Shown here one piece after another: positions 21,351 through 34,100 of a DNA stretch of 64,000 nt (within the stretch, counting starts at the first letter, position 1; every line of letters begins with the position of its first letter). A program made the position numbers and the translations under genes. Below the pieces are notes generated by a model, which was given only the letters and a program-made list of their open reading frames with translations, did not search any database and was not told the DNA's origin. Source of the stretch: Globodera rostochiensis (taxonomy: Eukaryota; Nematoda; Chromadorea; Rhabditida; Heteroderidae); NCBI GenBank assembly GCA_018350325.1, contig JAEVLN010000022.1, positions 1,133,105-1,197,104 on the forward strand, written 5' to 3'.

Positions 21351-23736
21351 ATGAGCAGCACCAATTCCTCCAATGGAAGGCGTCCTTCGTCCGTCGAGTT
21401 CCATTCAACATCCGTGAATTTGTGGTCACGAAATCCGTTGACCAGCTTGTTCCGGAGGTCCAAGCGCAAGGAGGAAAAGCATCGGCGCGTTGAGCGGGAC
21501 GCGGAAGTCAACGCCAAGGAGGACGAGCGCAAGCTGTTCGACAAGACGCGGCACCGGCCCAAACGAGTGAGCGTGCCCAATTTCGGGGGATCAGCACCAG
21601 GGTTGACACCCCCGATCCCGAACCGACTCCAATACCCGACGATTTTGGACCAATTCCCGACTCCGAACCCGACAGTACCGTCTCCGACGACCCCGACCCA
21701 ACTCCTACAATTCGTAATTCCCCGATCAAACCGACAAACCTTGACCCCGATCCCCGACTTTTCCTTCCCCGAACGTCGGGGTGCCAACCCCAATCAGGCC
21801 AGCACCCGTTCACTTCTCTAATCCCAACACTGCTGAAGTCCTCTTCCTGCGACGCGCTGAGCCATGGCCGATTGGGCACTCGCTTCGATGTGACAGCCGA
21901 TGGCGCTGAAATGAGTAGCGGCACTCTTCAAAGAGACGTGATTGGCCGATCGACGAGGAGAAGGAAAAGGTATGGCAGCCAACGTGAAGGTTTGATGGAT
22001 TTTCCCCCGGGGGGGGGAGGGAGGAGGAAGAGCCCCCGAGGCGATCCGGCAACTTTAAGCCGCATTATTTCATGACTCAGGAGTGGAGGAGACCGCCTCC
22101 AGCAGCAGCAGCAGCACAACAACAATAATCAGCAGGACATTTCACTCTGTTCGACGGATCCCGCACAATCGTCCTCATTTTCTTCACTTTTGCACCAACG
22201 AATTTTTTTATGCAGCCGTGGGGCCAGGTGAATTTGTTGTGGCAATTAAAATGCTCTGAATTTGGCCATAATTATTTTATTTTTTTTTAAGTCCGCTTGT
22301 GCCGTTCTTTTACCAAAAAAGTGCCAAGACAAAATGTTCAGCAGCTGATCACTTTGACAGCATTGAAATTGAAGGCAAGAAACAGCAACAGAAAGCGTCA
22401 CGGAGTCACCAGAACATCTCGAGGTGGAGCCCGGACTATTTTGAGTTCAAAAATTCCAAAATCTTTTCGGGAGTCAGGGCAGTGCTGGACGAGACCCAAA
22501 ATTTCCCGATACTCGAGCCCGAGACTTAACCTCGAGACTCGAGCCTGAGACTTGAGCCCGAGACTCGATACCGAGACCCAAAAACCCAAGACTTTTCTCG
22601 AGTCGAGACTCGAGACCGAGACTCTGGTCAGAGGGATGAGCCGCCCAAAAATGCCGGGGGCATCGAAGTCGGGGGGGGGGGGGGCTAAACATGCATTCAT
22701 TTGCCTACTTATCATAACATAGCTGAATCATTAAGGCTGATCAGGGACGAGTCGAACTATCGTCGAGATCACTCGTTGGACTCCTCAAAAGTGCCGTCAT
22801 GTGTCGTCAGAGCGGTGCCAATAGTCCGCATTCCCTTCACATCCAGCGCTTCTTCTTCTTCAACGATCGGCGGCACTGTGCCGTTTCCGGCAATGGGCCG
22901 CCATCACAGGCATTTGTATGAGCGGCGCGAGGAGTTCTTTCACAGAAGGGCCCAATGCCAGCAGAATGGTGCCAAAATGAGCTGGGAGCAGCGTGCAGCG
23001 GAGGTGGAGGTGATGAAAAGAGGCAAATTGTCCCCTGACATTCCCTATCATTGGCATTTCGTCAATGGACAATCCATCAGGCATTTTGTCAATAGACAAT
23101 CCATCATTGACATTTCGTCAATGAACAAAAATCAATTAAAAAATCCTAAAATGCCAGATTTGTCTATAAAACAAATTATAACAAAACATTTGAATTGTGC
23201 ATCGGGGGAAAAAGTGTCGTCCATTTTGGCTTAACCACCGCAATTTAGGAATGGATGCAAACTCAGCCAATTTCGTTGCGGAAATTGGAACAGCACGAAA
23301 GGCTGCGACTGATGGTGGCAGGTGGGCGTTTTCGGGGGGGGGAGCAACTCACTCATTCGGCGCATTTGAATGCCGAAATCCCCAAAATGCTAAAAATTGA
23401 ATGCCGAAATCCTCAAAATGCGAATGCCGAAATCCCCAAAATGCTAAAAATTGAATGCCGAAATCCTCAAAATGCGAATGCCGAAATCCCCAAAATGCTA
23501 AAAATTGAATGCCGAAATCCTCAAAATGCTAAAAATTGAATGCCGAAATCCAAAATGCGAATGCCGAAATCCCCAAAATGCTCAAAAAATTGAATGCCGC
23601 TCATTTGTCAGCACCAAACAAATCGCAAACTCTGCGCGTCCCTTACTTCGCAAAAGTTCCAATGAAAAAGTCCCGCAAAAATTTGAAAATGCATGCCATA
23701 TTCAATACTGAGATTGACAAGGACGAGAGCATTTGA
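21351..23736 (+). CDS. Unrecognised basic, Ser/Gln-rich protein
   Basis: Start ATG at 21351 with MSSTNSSNGRRPSSVEFH and a basic run FRRSKRKEEKHRRVERD. Exon 1 is 21351-21566 (phase 0). Then 21839-21969 (SSSCDALSHGRLGTRFDV), 22081-22227 (poly-Gln, HNNNNQQD), 22292-22472 (PLVPFFYQKSAKTK, SRWSPDYFEFKNSKIF), about 22728-23050 (SLRLIRDESNYRRDHSLDSS, HLYERREEFFHRRAQCQQNG, MSWEQRAAEVEVMKRGKLSP), 23251-23322 (EWMQTQPISLRKLEQHERL) and a last exon 23611-23736 ending NTEIDKDESI and TGA. Phases agree except at the 22472 to 22728 join. No domain, signal peptide or membrane segment is recognised. Composition suggests a cytoplasmic or nuclear, largely disordered protein with a helical, charged C-terminal third. 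Confidence 0.5.
21595..21790. repeat. Dispersed CCCCGACNNTCCCCGA element, copy A
   Basis: An intron filled with CCGATCCCGAACCGA-type units that ends CCCGAACGTCGGGGTGCCAA. The reverse complement of that end recurs at 58204-58232, so this is a dispersed repeat in opposite orientation. Related blocks lie at 6905-6960 and 47790-47870. Confidence 0.6.
22490..22645. repeat. CTCGAGACTCGAG-rich degenerate palindromic repeat
   Basis: Intron segment of overlapping CCCGAGACTCGAG and TCGAGACTTGAGCC units. It resembles the interior of the inverted-repeat element at 62281-62522. Confidence 0.65.
23360..23600 (+). repeat. AATGCCGAAATCCCCAAAATG tandem repeat in an intron
   Basis: About eight units of 22 to 31 bases alternating AATGCCGAAATCCCCAAAATG and AATGCCGAAATCCTCAAAATG. 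It lies directly before the last exon of the unrecognised gene. Confidence 0.9.
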
Positions 23737-26700
23737 GGGGGGACTGAGATTGCCGTCGCAAATCGTCCATCCCTCTCTGTTTTCCATTTGTCCTAGACAT
23801 TGTGTCACCCACCAGCACCAGTCAGAGTTTGGCATTCTCTCAGGTAGCGCGCATGTTGTTGAATTAAGTCTATGATGGGCAGAGGAGAGTGGGTGAGAGA
23901 GTGAGAGGCATTCATTCATTTCCCCCCCGGGGGTGGGGGACATCCCCAAAAATGCGAAGCCACCGAAGAAAGACAATTTTAACCCCGAAGGCGACGCTGG
24001 ACGGGGGAGAGCGCAAACACTGCACCCATCCGTCCCCCCCCCCTTCTTCTTCACAACATCCGTCCATCCCCTCCAGGGCCCCCACCTCTTCTTCGATTAG
24101 TGGAAGTTTGTCCTAATGTCCATAATAATAAAGCGCCTCCGGCGCGGCGGGCCGATCCCCAAACAAATCCTCGCCGCTCAGTCAGTCGCCTTCCCCTCCC
24201 ATTCCATAAATTCTCTCCGTTTCCCCCCTCGGGGGCACTTCAATATCATCGCACCCCGTGCCCCCCCCCCCAGTGTCCCCCCCCGTCCGTACGTATCCTT
24301 TCCCCATATTTTCCGCTTTTCCATTCAATTTCATCCCCCGCACTTTCCCATCGCCGTCCGTCCGTACGTTTTCAGCAGGCAGCGCCGCTGTGTGTGTGGG
24401 GAAAGTGCTGACCCCAACAAAAATGAAGCAAAAAAGAACAAATCAATCAATCAATGTTATGGGACGCATTGAGGAGATGATCGGCGTGTCGTCGTCGTCG
24501 TCGCCCGCGGTGTTTGTTCACTTCCATCATCCCCCCCCCATTCTCTTCTTCCCCCCCCCCCACCAACTTTTGGCCCTTTCATCCGTCCACCAAACTCCTT
24601 CAACTTCTTCTTTATGTCCACTTTCATCCCATCCGATTGATTCACAGAGTCCCCTCCGTCTCCATCACATTTTGCGCTGCTCGGGATTTCCGATCTCGAG
24701 GAGTCCCCCTACCCCCCCCCCCCCTCTCGCTGGGTTTTATTTGTCCCGTTCCCGAGGGCGCGTCCCGGATGATTTGTTTATTCCGATCGGCATCAATCAG
24801 TTAATCACCAACCACACACACATGAGGCTAATATGCCCAAATTTTGCAAAAGAAATTGTTCGACAGATTGGCACTTTATTTTGGCACAAAGTTTGCGCAA
24901 TATAAGCGCCAATTTTGGTGTCCTTTTTTGAAAATTGGAAAATTTTGCACTTGGCCAACAAATCGATGTTTTCAAATTGCCCAAAACCAATCGACTCAAC
25001 CAAACCAAACAGCCGCCGAGTGCCCGCCATATTTTTTATTTCTTCAGAAATCTGCCCAAAGTGATAATTTGTCATTGCTATTGGCAAAAAAATGGGGGTG
25101 GGGTGGGGTGGCAAAGTTGGTCATCAGAGGGGGGGGGGGGGATTTGGGAGATTTGATCGATGGGGGGGGGGGGGAAATGGACTTTTGGGCAGGCAGAAGA
25201 GGGCCCCGGCCCATTTATTACACAATAACGGCATTATTTCCCCCCATTTTACACGTTGGAAAATGAATTTTTGTCCGCAATTTTAACACTTTACTACTTC
25301 TTTCTCTCCCCCTGCTATTTCCTTTTCACTCTTTCTCTTCCCTTTTCTCCTTTCCCCCCACTCTTTCTCTTCCTTTTTCTCCTTTTTCCCCCACTCTTTC
25401 TCTTCCTTTTTCTCCTTTTACACTCTTTCTCTTCCTTTTTCTCCTTTTACCCCCACTCTTTCTCTTCCTTTTTCTCCTTTTACCCCACTTTCTCCCTCTC
25501 TTCCACCCCATTCATTCTCCTATTTTGTAAGTCTAATTTATCACTTTTTAATCGATAAACACTGAAAAATCGCAAAAATAATCCGTCGATTTGTTCACAA
25601 TTTGATTTTATTTGTTGCGTGATCACTCTCTCCTAAATTCGCATTGATCGCCTTTAAAACATTATTCTTCCTTCCATAATTTGGGTAAAAGTGTACAGTA
25701 AGTAGAAAATGAAAATTTATCGAAACGAAATTAGAGGCCGGCCAAAACAGATTTATCGGGATCACGGCTAAATCCCGACCTAATCCCAAAAATCCTCCAA
25801 ATGGTCGGTCGGGATCCCGAATAATCCCTACAATTTGTTTCGGGATTAAGAAAAATTGTTGAAATTGCCCGAGGCTTCTTCGAGAATTTTTTTTTGTTGG
25901 AAATAGCGTTAATTTTGTTAAACAAAGAAGAGATCATCAATCATTCTCGCGGGATTGAGGAATGCTCGATCGGAATCCCGATGACCGGGGAGCCCGCAAT
26001 CCTCGTCCGATCTCTAAACAAAACATCGAAATTTCCAAATTTAAATTCAATTTTCGCACTCGAAAATTTAAAATTTAAAAAATTCGAGCATTGCCAACAT
26101 TAGTTAGAAGTTTTTTTGTTGAAATTTATCGTAGTTTTTACTTTTGTTTGACATGCATTCTTTTTGTGCTTTTGAATTGAATTGAAATTGAAATTGTCGT
26201 CGTTTCATTCTTTATGAGTCACCCAACCCAACCGCCAAAAGCCCCGCCGGCGCAATCGTCGGCCATTTTCCTCCCTCAAAAGCGTTCGTTCCCTTTCCGC
26301 CGATTGATAAGCCTTCGCTGGCGGCGCCAAATTGTGCAAATGAATGTTAAAACGCCAAATTTTCATCACAAATAGTCAAACAAAAACACACAAAAATGAA
26401 ATAACAAATTTTTTGATTTCACATTTCTTTCGACACGACAATTTGAGAAAAGAAATTTTTCCCGGATCAAAGAACCCCGGGGATTTTTGTAAATTCACCA
26501 AAATCCCGAAGATTTTCTCACATAAAAAATACCAATTGTTTTACTTATACTTAGTACCAGAAAATTGACAAGTGTTGCGCATTTAGCACCATTTGAGCAA
26601 GCAGTTCGTCTCAGAATTTTAGAAAATTTTAAAAAATTGTTAAGAAAAAGGGTCAAAAAATGCTAAATATGCGATGGATTGGGAGAAAATGGATTTAAAT

Positions 26701-26836
26701 GAATTCGAATCGAATCGATTTGAATTGGATACCTTTGCAATTACAACCTCAAAAGTGCCCCGGTTGAGTGAGTGTTGTGTGCTGACCCACCCCGCCCCCT
26801 ACGGCCTTGGCGTTTTGCACCGATAGCATCGCCCTA

Positions 26837-26868
<32 letters not shown>

Positions 26869-27501
26869 CCCACCCCCACCCAAAAATGTATGTCTTTTTC
26901 TAATCGAATTTTATGTATTTTTGTCTCCTTTCTCTCCCCCGAGGGGTGCAAATGTTTTCTCACCCTGCCCCAGGATCTCAGCCCTGCGGGGGCGACTGGG
27001 GAGGGGGAGGCATTTCAATTTTAGCCACCTGCAACAGCAAGCCAAGCAATTGCAATTCCAATCTATGATCCACTCACTCCAATCTGTGTGCTTACAAGCG
27101 CATCTTTTGCCCCATTCTTCCATCGCCGGGGCTGCCGTCCTTCACCCGTTTTTACCCCCCGGGCGCTTCCCCCCCCCCCGGCCCCGCCCCCGGCCTCCCG
27201 GCGCTTCCCCGCCCCCGGCTCCGGCGCCCCCCCCCCGGCACTCTTTGCAATTCTCAGCCAACCGTTTTACGCCAAATTTGCATTGCATTTGATTTGTCTG
27301 TTGTGTCTCTTTTTTCGCTCACTGTTTTTTCCAAATGATTGGATTTTTAAATGCGACAACCATTTTTAGCATAAAAGTGACGGGTTTTCACAACAATATA
27401 TGCGTCATCATAAAAGCGATGATTTGATGACACCTTTTGCCCCCAATTTTATTTGAAATTCTCTCCCCCCCACCACCACTACTGATCGGGGCTGATCAAA
27501 A
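23737..27501. other. Intergenic, no gene recognised
   Basis: Holds short C runs, a pyrimidine repeat (CACTCTTTCTCTTCCTTTTT units, about 25325-25500), a GATCCCGA/TCGGGATT degenerate palindrome family (25740-26000, 26460-26520), and a 29-base C tract at 26837-26865. No exon chain is supported. An AATAAA at 24126-24131 could serve the gene ending at 23736. The promoter of the spectraplakin should lie near the right end. Confidence 0.4.
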
Positions 27502-28150
27502 ATGTCGTCAAATGCTTCTTCCTCCTCTCCACCAAACGTCCCACAACAAAACACCTCTTCCAGAACTGCTTGTAATCCAACAATAGCGGCTGTAAGCCCG
27601 GCTAACTCCAACGTGTCGACTCGCTGTACCACCACTTTTGTCTATGGGCCCAGAACAGCAAGCAGTTCACAGATGACATCGCCAACCCAATCGGTAGAAA
27701 GATGACTGACTGTGTTGATCAGCTTTTTCCTTGATCGTCTCTCTGATCTGATCAGAGAGTCTGATGCTTTGAGTTTAATCTGATCGAATGCTCTGATCTG
27801 ATCAGGGTCTGATGCTTTGGTGGTCTAATCGGGGGGATTCTCTGATCTAATCTGCTCGAATGCTCTGATCTGATAGAATAAACGCACTGATCTATGCTTG
27901 CGCTTTGTTCCACTGATCTGATTGCCCGATCGGACACTCTCTGATCACTTTCCATCACAGAGCAACGGTTATGCCTCTCCACCCATCGTTTTGCCACAAT
28001 GCTCCTCGACCCATTCACCGACATTTTCGTTGCCCTCCAGGCGCAAAAATAATGTGAACGGTTCCCTCGGGCACCATTCCTATCAGTACAGCGACGCGGC
28101 AGAAAGCGAATGTTTGGAGCATTATGAGAGCAATTTGGAGAAGTACAAAG
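27502..28150 (+). CDS. vab-10: vab-10: start exon and N-terminal leader
   Basis: Exon 27502-27693 opens [20 protein letters not shown] and ends in phase 0 at GTAGAA. Exon 27961-28150 reads [13 protein letters not shown] and later [15 protein letters not shown], the run-in to CH1. The leader is Ser/Pro/Asn-rich and has no signal peptide, as expected for a cytoplasmic protein. The ATG at 27502 is chosen because it is the first in an open, in-phase exon; additional 5' exons cannot be excluded. Confidence 0.6.
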
Positions 28151-31100
28151 GTCGGGGGGGGGACGGTCTCCCAAAATGCCAAAAAACGAAAGAACAAAAC
28201 TCATTAATTCTTCATCTCCAACACACAATTCAGATGAACGCGATGCAATCCAGAAGAAAACGTTCACAAAATGGGTCAATCAACATCTGATCAAAGTACG
28301 TCTTCAACACCGACGGGTTCGGCCCGTCCCGGAAACAGGATTTTGGAAATTACTAGGATCAGGATTTACCAGGATTAAAATCCTGATTTTCAGGATATCC
28401 TCTGATCCGTGCTTCAACGAAAATACCAAGATTCTGGATTTTCAAGAATTTTCTGACTTTTTTTTTGGGGGGGGGGGGGTGGGCCTTGGAATAATCGTTA
28501 TGCTTTTTGGTTACGTCATCAATGATGACTCATCATCATTCATTGTTTCCCGAACAGAATGACAGGAAGGTGGAGGACCTGTTCATGGATTTGAGAGACG
28601 GTTTCAACCTTATCGTGCTGTTGGAGGCATTGACCGATCAAAATTTGGTACTGTATTTATTTATACAGTAGCCATTTATACAGTACTCATGAGTACGGGA
28701 ATGTACCGTTTCCCTCTTCCATTTTAGCATCGTGAAAACGGCTCCACGCGCTTTCATCGTATCCAGAATGTGCAAAGTTGTCTTGAGTCTCTGCGACGAA
28801 GAAATGTTTGCACTGTTTTAATCCCCAACTGTCAATCACTGATCGGACTTGAGATTGGGAGGGACCGGATCCCATTGGCATTTTTCGGGAATTTTGAGCC
28901 CATTGGCATTTTTCGGGAATTTTGAGCCCATTGGCATTTTTCGGGAATTTTGAGCCCATTGGCATTTTTCGGGATTTTTGAGCCCATTGGCATTTTTCGG
29001 AATTTTTGATTGGGATTTTTGAGCCCATTGGCTCGGGAAATGAGATTCCTCGTCTTTGGATTCCGCAAATCTGAGTCGTCTCTAATCTGAACAATTTCAG
29101 GTGAAGTTGGTGAACATTCGGCCCGAAGACATTGTGGAGGGCAACGGCAAACTCACACTCGGCCTCATCTGGGTATGCCAGATTTAAGAACACATTTAGA
29201 GGCTGTCCGGGTTATAAACCTATTGTCTCGTGGAGCCATTCTTTGTATTGGCCCGCCCATGCCCTCCATTTTTGGCACTTTTCTGCACATGGGCATGGGT
29301 TGACCTCCATTTTTGGCACTTTTCTGCACATGGGAATGGGTTGACCTCCATTTTTGGCACTTTTCTGGACATGGGCATGGGTTGACCTCCATTTTTGGCA
29401 CTTTTCTGCACATGGGCTGGGTTGACCTCCATTTTTGGCACTTTTCTGCACATGGGCATGGGTTGACCTCCATTTTTGGCACTTTTCTGCACATGGGCTG
29501 GGTTGACCTCCATTTTTGGCACTTTTCTGCACATGGGCATTTACCTCCATTTTTGGCACTTTTCTGCACATGGGCATGGGTTGACCTCCATTTTTGGCAC
29601 TCTTCTAGGTATTGGCATGGTTTGACCTCCATTTTTGGCACTTTTCTGGGTATTGGCATGGTTTGACTTCCATTTTTGGCACTTTTCTGGGTATTGGCAT
29701 GGTTTGACTTCCATTTTTGGCACTTTTCTGGGTATTGGCATGGTTTGTGTAAACGGTGCTGAAAGTGAACAGTTCAGACCATTATTCTGAACTTCCAAGT
29801 GTCGATGATCAACCAGCGCCGTTCACAACAAGCCTCGACGGCGGCGGGCCCGGAAATTGGACAAAAACAAAACGCATTCCCAGCAGCCAATCAACAACAA
29901 AGTCGCGCACGGATTAGGCCGCCTTCCGACATTGACAGAATGGTGAGTGCCATTCTTCTTTTATGCTAATTTTATATAATTCGTATTATTAATTTTCGTT
30001 TTAAATGATAATTTCTTTTTTTCCATTCTCTGCTCTCTCTTTTTCTCTCTCACTCTCTTCACAACTTCTTTCTATTCTTCTTCTTCTTTTTCTTCGTTTT
30101 GCGTTCTTCCTATGGTCTAGTGATGCGGAAAAGTACAAATTAATTAATAACAATTACCGTCCCCCCCCCCCCCCCTCGGCGAGTTCCAAATGATTCCACG
30201 GCTCTTCTTACAATTCAAATGCGCGGGACCAGTACTGAACTGTCTAGCCTGGGACTGAAATGTTGGTCCCGGTTTTACAAGCCCTCGGTTTTTGCGTCTT
30301 CGAAAATCTTTTATTTTTTGTCCCTTACGGGGCCAAATTTAGTCTAGTTAGGTTCTAAACATTCAAATATTTAAATTAAAATTATCTTGAAAAAGAAAAC
30401 CCCTAAAATTCCCGGTCCCCCGTACAATTCCCCCCCCCCCCCCTCCCCTACATTTTTCTACAATACTTTCACACCGTCTGCACTTTTCCCCCGTCCACCG
30501 ACCGACCGATTCGATTCGATTCGATCAATCACTCAAATTCCCCCCCCCCCCCCTAAACCGCATTCCCCGCCCCCTAAAGCGCGGCGCAAAACGCTTTTTC
30601 TCGGCGTGCAGTGACAATAATTACAGCACAAATGATGCACACAAATTCCATCCCCCCCTCCTGACATTTTGGGGACACCAAAACACTTTTGACAATGGAA
30701 AATGGAGAATGATTGAATGATCACAAAAATTAATTTATTTTCCCCCCTTTTTGTTGGGCGTTTCCCCCGCGGCGGCGGCGGCGGCCATTCCTCAAAGGGA
30801 ATGAATGGAATTCGAAGGCGCCGGCTGATCGGAAGAAAGGAAACGAACAAAAACACTGTCCGGGCCGTGGGAGGGGGCCAATTTGATGGGCTGACTCATT
30901 GGCCAAATGCTGGCAGAAAGAAAAGAAAGAAAAAGAGAGAGTTGGCCAATAAAAATTCCCCCCCCCCCCCCCCCGGGGGCGTTTTTGTCGATAATTTTAG
31001 CCTCGCGACCCAATCGGATTAATTGTGCACAATTTGTGCTCCCCCTGCTGCCGTGAAGGTCAAGTCGACTTCGTGCAGGCAAATGACCTCGCCATGCGCC

Positions 31101-34100
31101 ATGCTCAACGCGCGCAGAGTCAACCATTCGTCCCACCAAACATTCAAACAGACATCATCCAGCTTCCACATCATCTCATCTTTACTATCATCCCAACCCA
31201 AATACATATAGAATGCCAATCCCCCACCCTCCCAATCCTTAGATCGATCGGACATGGGGCATAGAGCCGGTTAGATCGATCGGACATGGGGCATAGAGCC
31301 GGTTAGATCGATCGGACATGGGGCATAGAGCCGGTTAGATCGATCGGACATGGGGCATAGAGCCGGTTAGATCGATCGGACATGGGGCATAGAGCCGGTT
31401 AGATCGATCGGACATGGGGCATAGAGCCGGTTAGATCGATCGGACATGGGGCATAGAGCCGGTTAGATCGATCGGACATGGGGCATAGAGCCGGTTAGAT
31501 CGATCGGACATAGAGCCAGGCTTAGGGAAAGAAGCCGGTGCTTAGATTACAAATGCCGGCAAAATTGCATGGCGAATAGTCCCGGATTTTTCGGGATTTA
31601 TTCCTTAATTTCTGTCCAACTCTAACAAAAAAGCGATTCTCGAATAAATCATTAAATAAATGTTATAATGGAAAACTATCAATTAAAATGCTCGAAGAGA
31701 GTTCTCTGGAGATGCAGAGAGAAGATTTTTTAATGCGATAAAAGACAAAAATGAAAGCCATTCCTTTCGGGAAAAAGTGTCCGTCCGCTAATGAACGGTC
31801 GGGAATGATTAGGGCGATTCATTCGTCCGCCGTCCGTCCCGTCCCGTTCATCCCGTTCATCCATCCTCTTCCCTATGCATCCCCACGCATCGATCTACGC
31901 CCAACCATCTCCCAGCAACATTCTTCCATGTCCATGTCCATGTCCATGTCCATGTCCATGTCCATGTCCATGTCCATGTCCATGTCCATGTCCATGTCCA
32001 TGTCCATGTCCATGTCCATGTCCATGTCCATGTCCATGTCCATGTCCATGTCCATGTCCATGTCCATGTCCATGTCCATGTCCATGTCTATGTCCATGTC
32101 CATGTCCATGTCCATGTCCATGTCCATGTCCATGTCCATGTCCATGTCCATGTCCATGTCCATGTCCATGTCCATGTCCATGTCCATGTCCATGTCCATG
32201 CCCATGTCCATGTCCATGTCCATGTCCATGTCCATGTCCATGTCCATGCCCATGTCCATGCCCATGTCCATGCCCATGCCCATGCCCATGTCCATGTGTC
32301 ATCTACAACTCCCTCCTTGATCCTCTTCTTCCTCTTCTCTTCCTCCCAACTTCTTCTCTCCCATTTCTTCCTCCTCATCCTCCTTTTCTCTGTCTTCTTC
32401 CTTTTTTCCTTCCTTCATCTTTTCTTCTCTTCCCTTCCTCCCAACCTTCTTCCTCTTCCTTCTTCGTATTTTTTTCCCTTTATTCCTCTTCCTTTCCATC
32501 TTCTTAATGCTTCTTTCTTGCACCGCAATTCCTTTATCCCATCCCATCCCCGGCGGGCGTGGAAAGTCTTCAATTTTCCCTCCGCCTTTTCGCTGCTTTC
32601 CTTCCCCCCGAGCGCCGTCCCTATTTTCACATTTGGATATTTGGACTGATTTCGCCCAGTCAGTCGGTCGGTCGGTCGTCGTACAGTCCGTTCGACTGAA
32701 CGTGTGTCAGCAAACGTTGCATATCAACAAAAGTACCGGTTGGAGGGGCGGGGCGGGGGGGGGCGGCTGGAAGAAAGGGAAGGAATTGAAGACGAATTGG
32801 GGAGGGGGGGGGGGATTCTTTCCCAATCTTCCGCCGTTCCTGGACTGGAAAATGGACGAAGGGGGGGGGGAGGGCTGAACTCCCCCGAGTTCTCTCCCTC
32901 GCCCCATGTTCTGCCGGCCGTTGCCCCCCTCCCCTCTCCCCCGGGGGCACATTACCCCCCACACATTTTTTGTTGTTTGCGCACCATTTTGGTGGGGGGG
33001 GGGGGTGACGTGTTCTTTGACTGTACGAAGGAGGAAAGAAGGCCTTTCTCTGCCCGTTTACCACCACATTCTTTCCCCACTCCCATCAGTCGACCATGAA
33101 AGGAAGGGGGCCCAAAGGGGGAGCATTTCCCCCCTCCGATTCTTCCCAGCCTCCCCCCCCCCCCCCTCCCCTCCCCCCCCCCCTTCTGTGCAAAGCATTT
33201 GCTTGCCCCTTAGGGGTAAGGGGCGGCGGCGGCGGGGAGGGGTTTTGACTGACCATGGGGGGGGGGGGGGAAGAGCAAGCAGTGCAGTCACGTCGAAAGT
33301 CCCTTCCCCCCCCCCTCCCCCCCCCCCCCCTCCCATTGCCCGTCAACCACTCATTCTTCTTCCTCTTCTGCTGTTGTATAAATGAATTAATGGCGGTATT
33401 CACGCGTTTAGTGTGTATGAGGGGGGGGGGGGAAGACGACTCTTTCCCCCGAAGGGTTGGAATCTCCCCCTTCCTCCCCCGCCCCCATCATCCTGTCGCG
33501 GGGCTCCTCCCCTAAAGGTAAAAACCTTGCCCCCCCCCCCAACTCACCGCCATCATCCACCAGTCCGCAGAACCTCTTCCCACCCGCCGCCGCCACCTCC
33601 GCCTCCGTCTCCGTTGTTCGTTCGCACAATCACAGCGTCAAACGTCTCCCCCCTCCTCCTCTTCCTCTTCCTGCCACTTTTCTTCCCATTTGTCCATGCC
33701 CAATCAGCCGTCAATGGCGGCGGGGGGGGGGGGGGAATGCCCCGGGCAACACAAAATCGTTGCCCGGGAGGGGGGCATGCTGCTATCTCCTCTCTATTTG
33801 GACATCAAACCCAAAAGGTATCATGACCGCCCACCCGACCGACTGAACTGAACTGAACTGCTTCATCATCAGTGACCATCACATCACCACACATTTTGGG
33901 TGGCCGTGGCGCTTGGCTTTGTGTCATCCGACCATTTTTTGTGGATTGATTTTATCAATTTTCGCATATTTGTGGCGGAATGGAATGGAATCATTCTCCC
34001 ACCCAATCTGCACTGATCTGATTAGGAAATGGCGGTGGGGGGGGGGATGTTTGCATGGCTGGCCGCTCCCCTCCCCCACCACAATTCGGGGGGGGGGGAG

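Noticed and set aside
24258..25114. Pro/Ser-rich plus-strand frame and Phe/Ile-rich minus-strand frame
   Set aside because: The first is driven by C runs. The second lacks recognisable motifs and splice support.
29165..29798. Repeated [12 protein letters not shown] frames on the minus strand
   Set aside because: They follow the 41-bp intron satellite and switch frame between units, so translation is not conserved.
31240..31512. CRISPR-like array
   Set aside because: Units are contiguous with no unique spacers; this is a simple tandem repeat in a eukaryotic intron.
31751..32507. Met-Ser, Cys-Pro, His-Gly and Met-Asp dipeptide frames
   Set aside because: Direct result of the TCCATG microsatellite, which is stop-free in most frames, within an intron.
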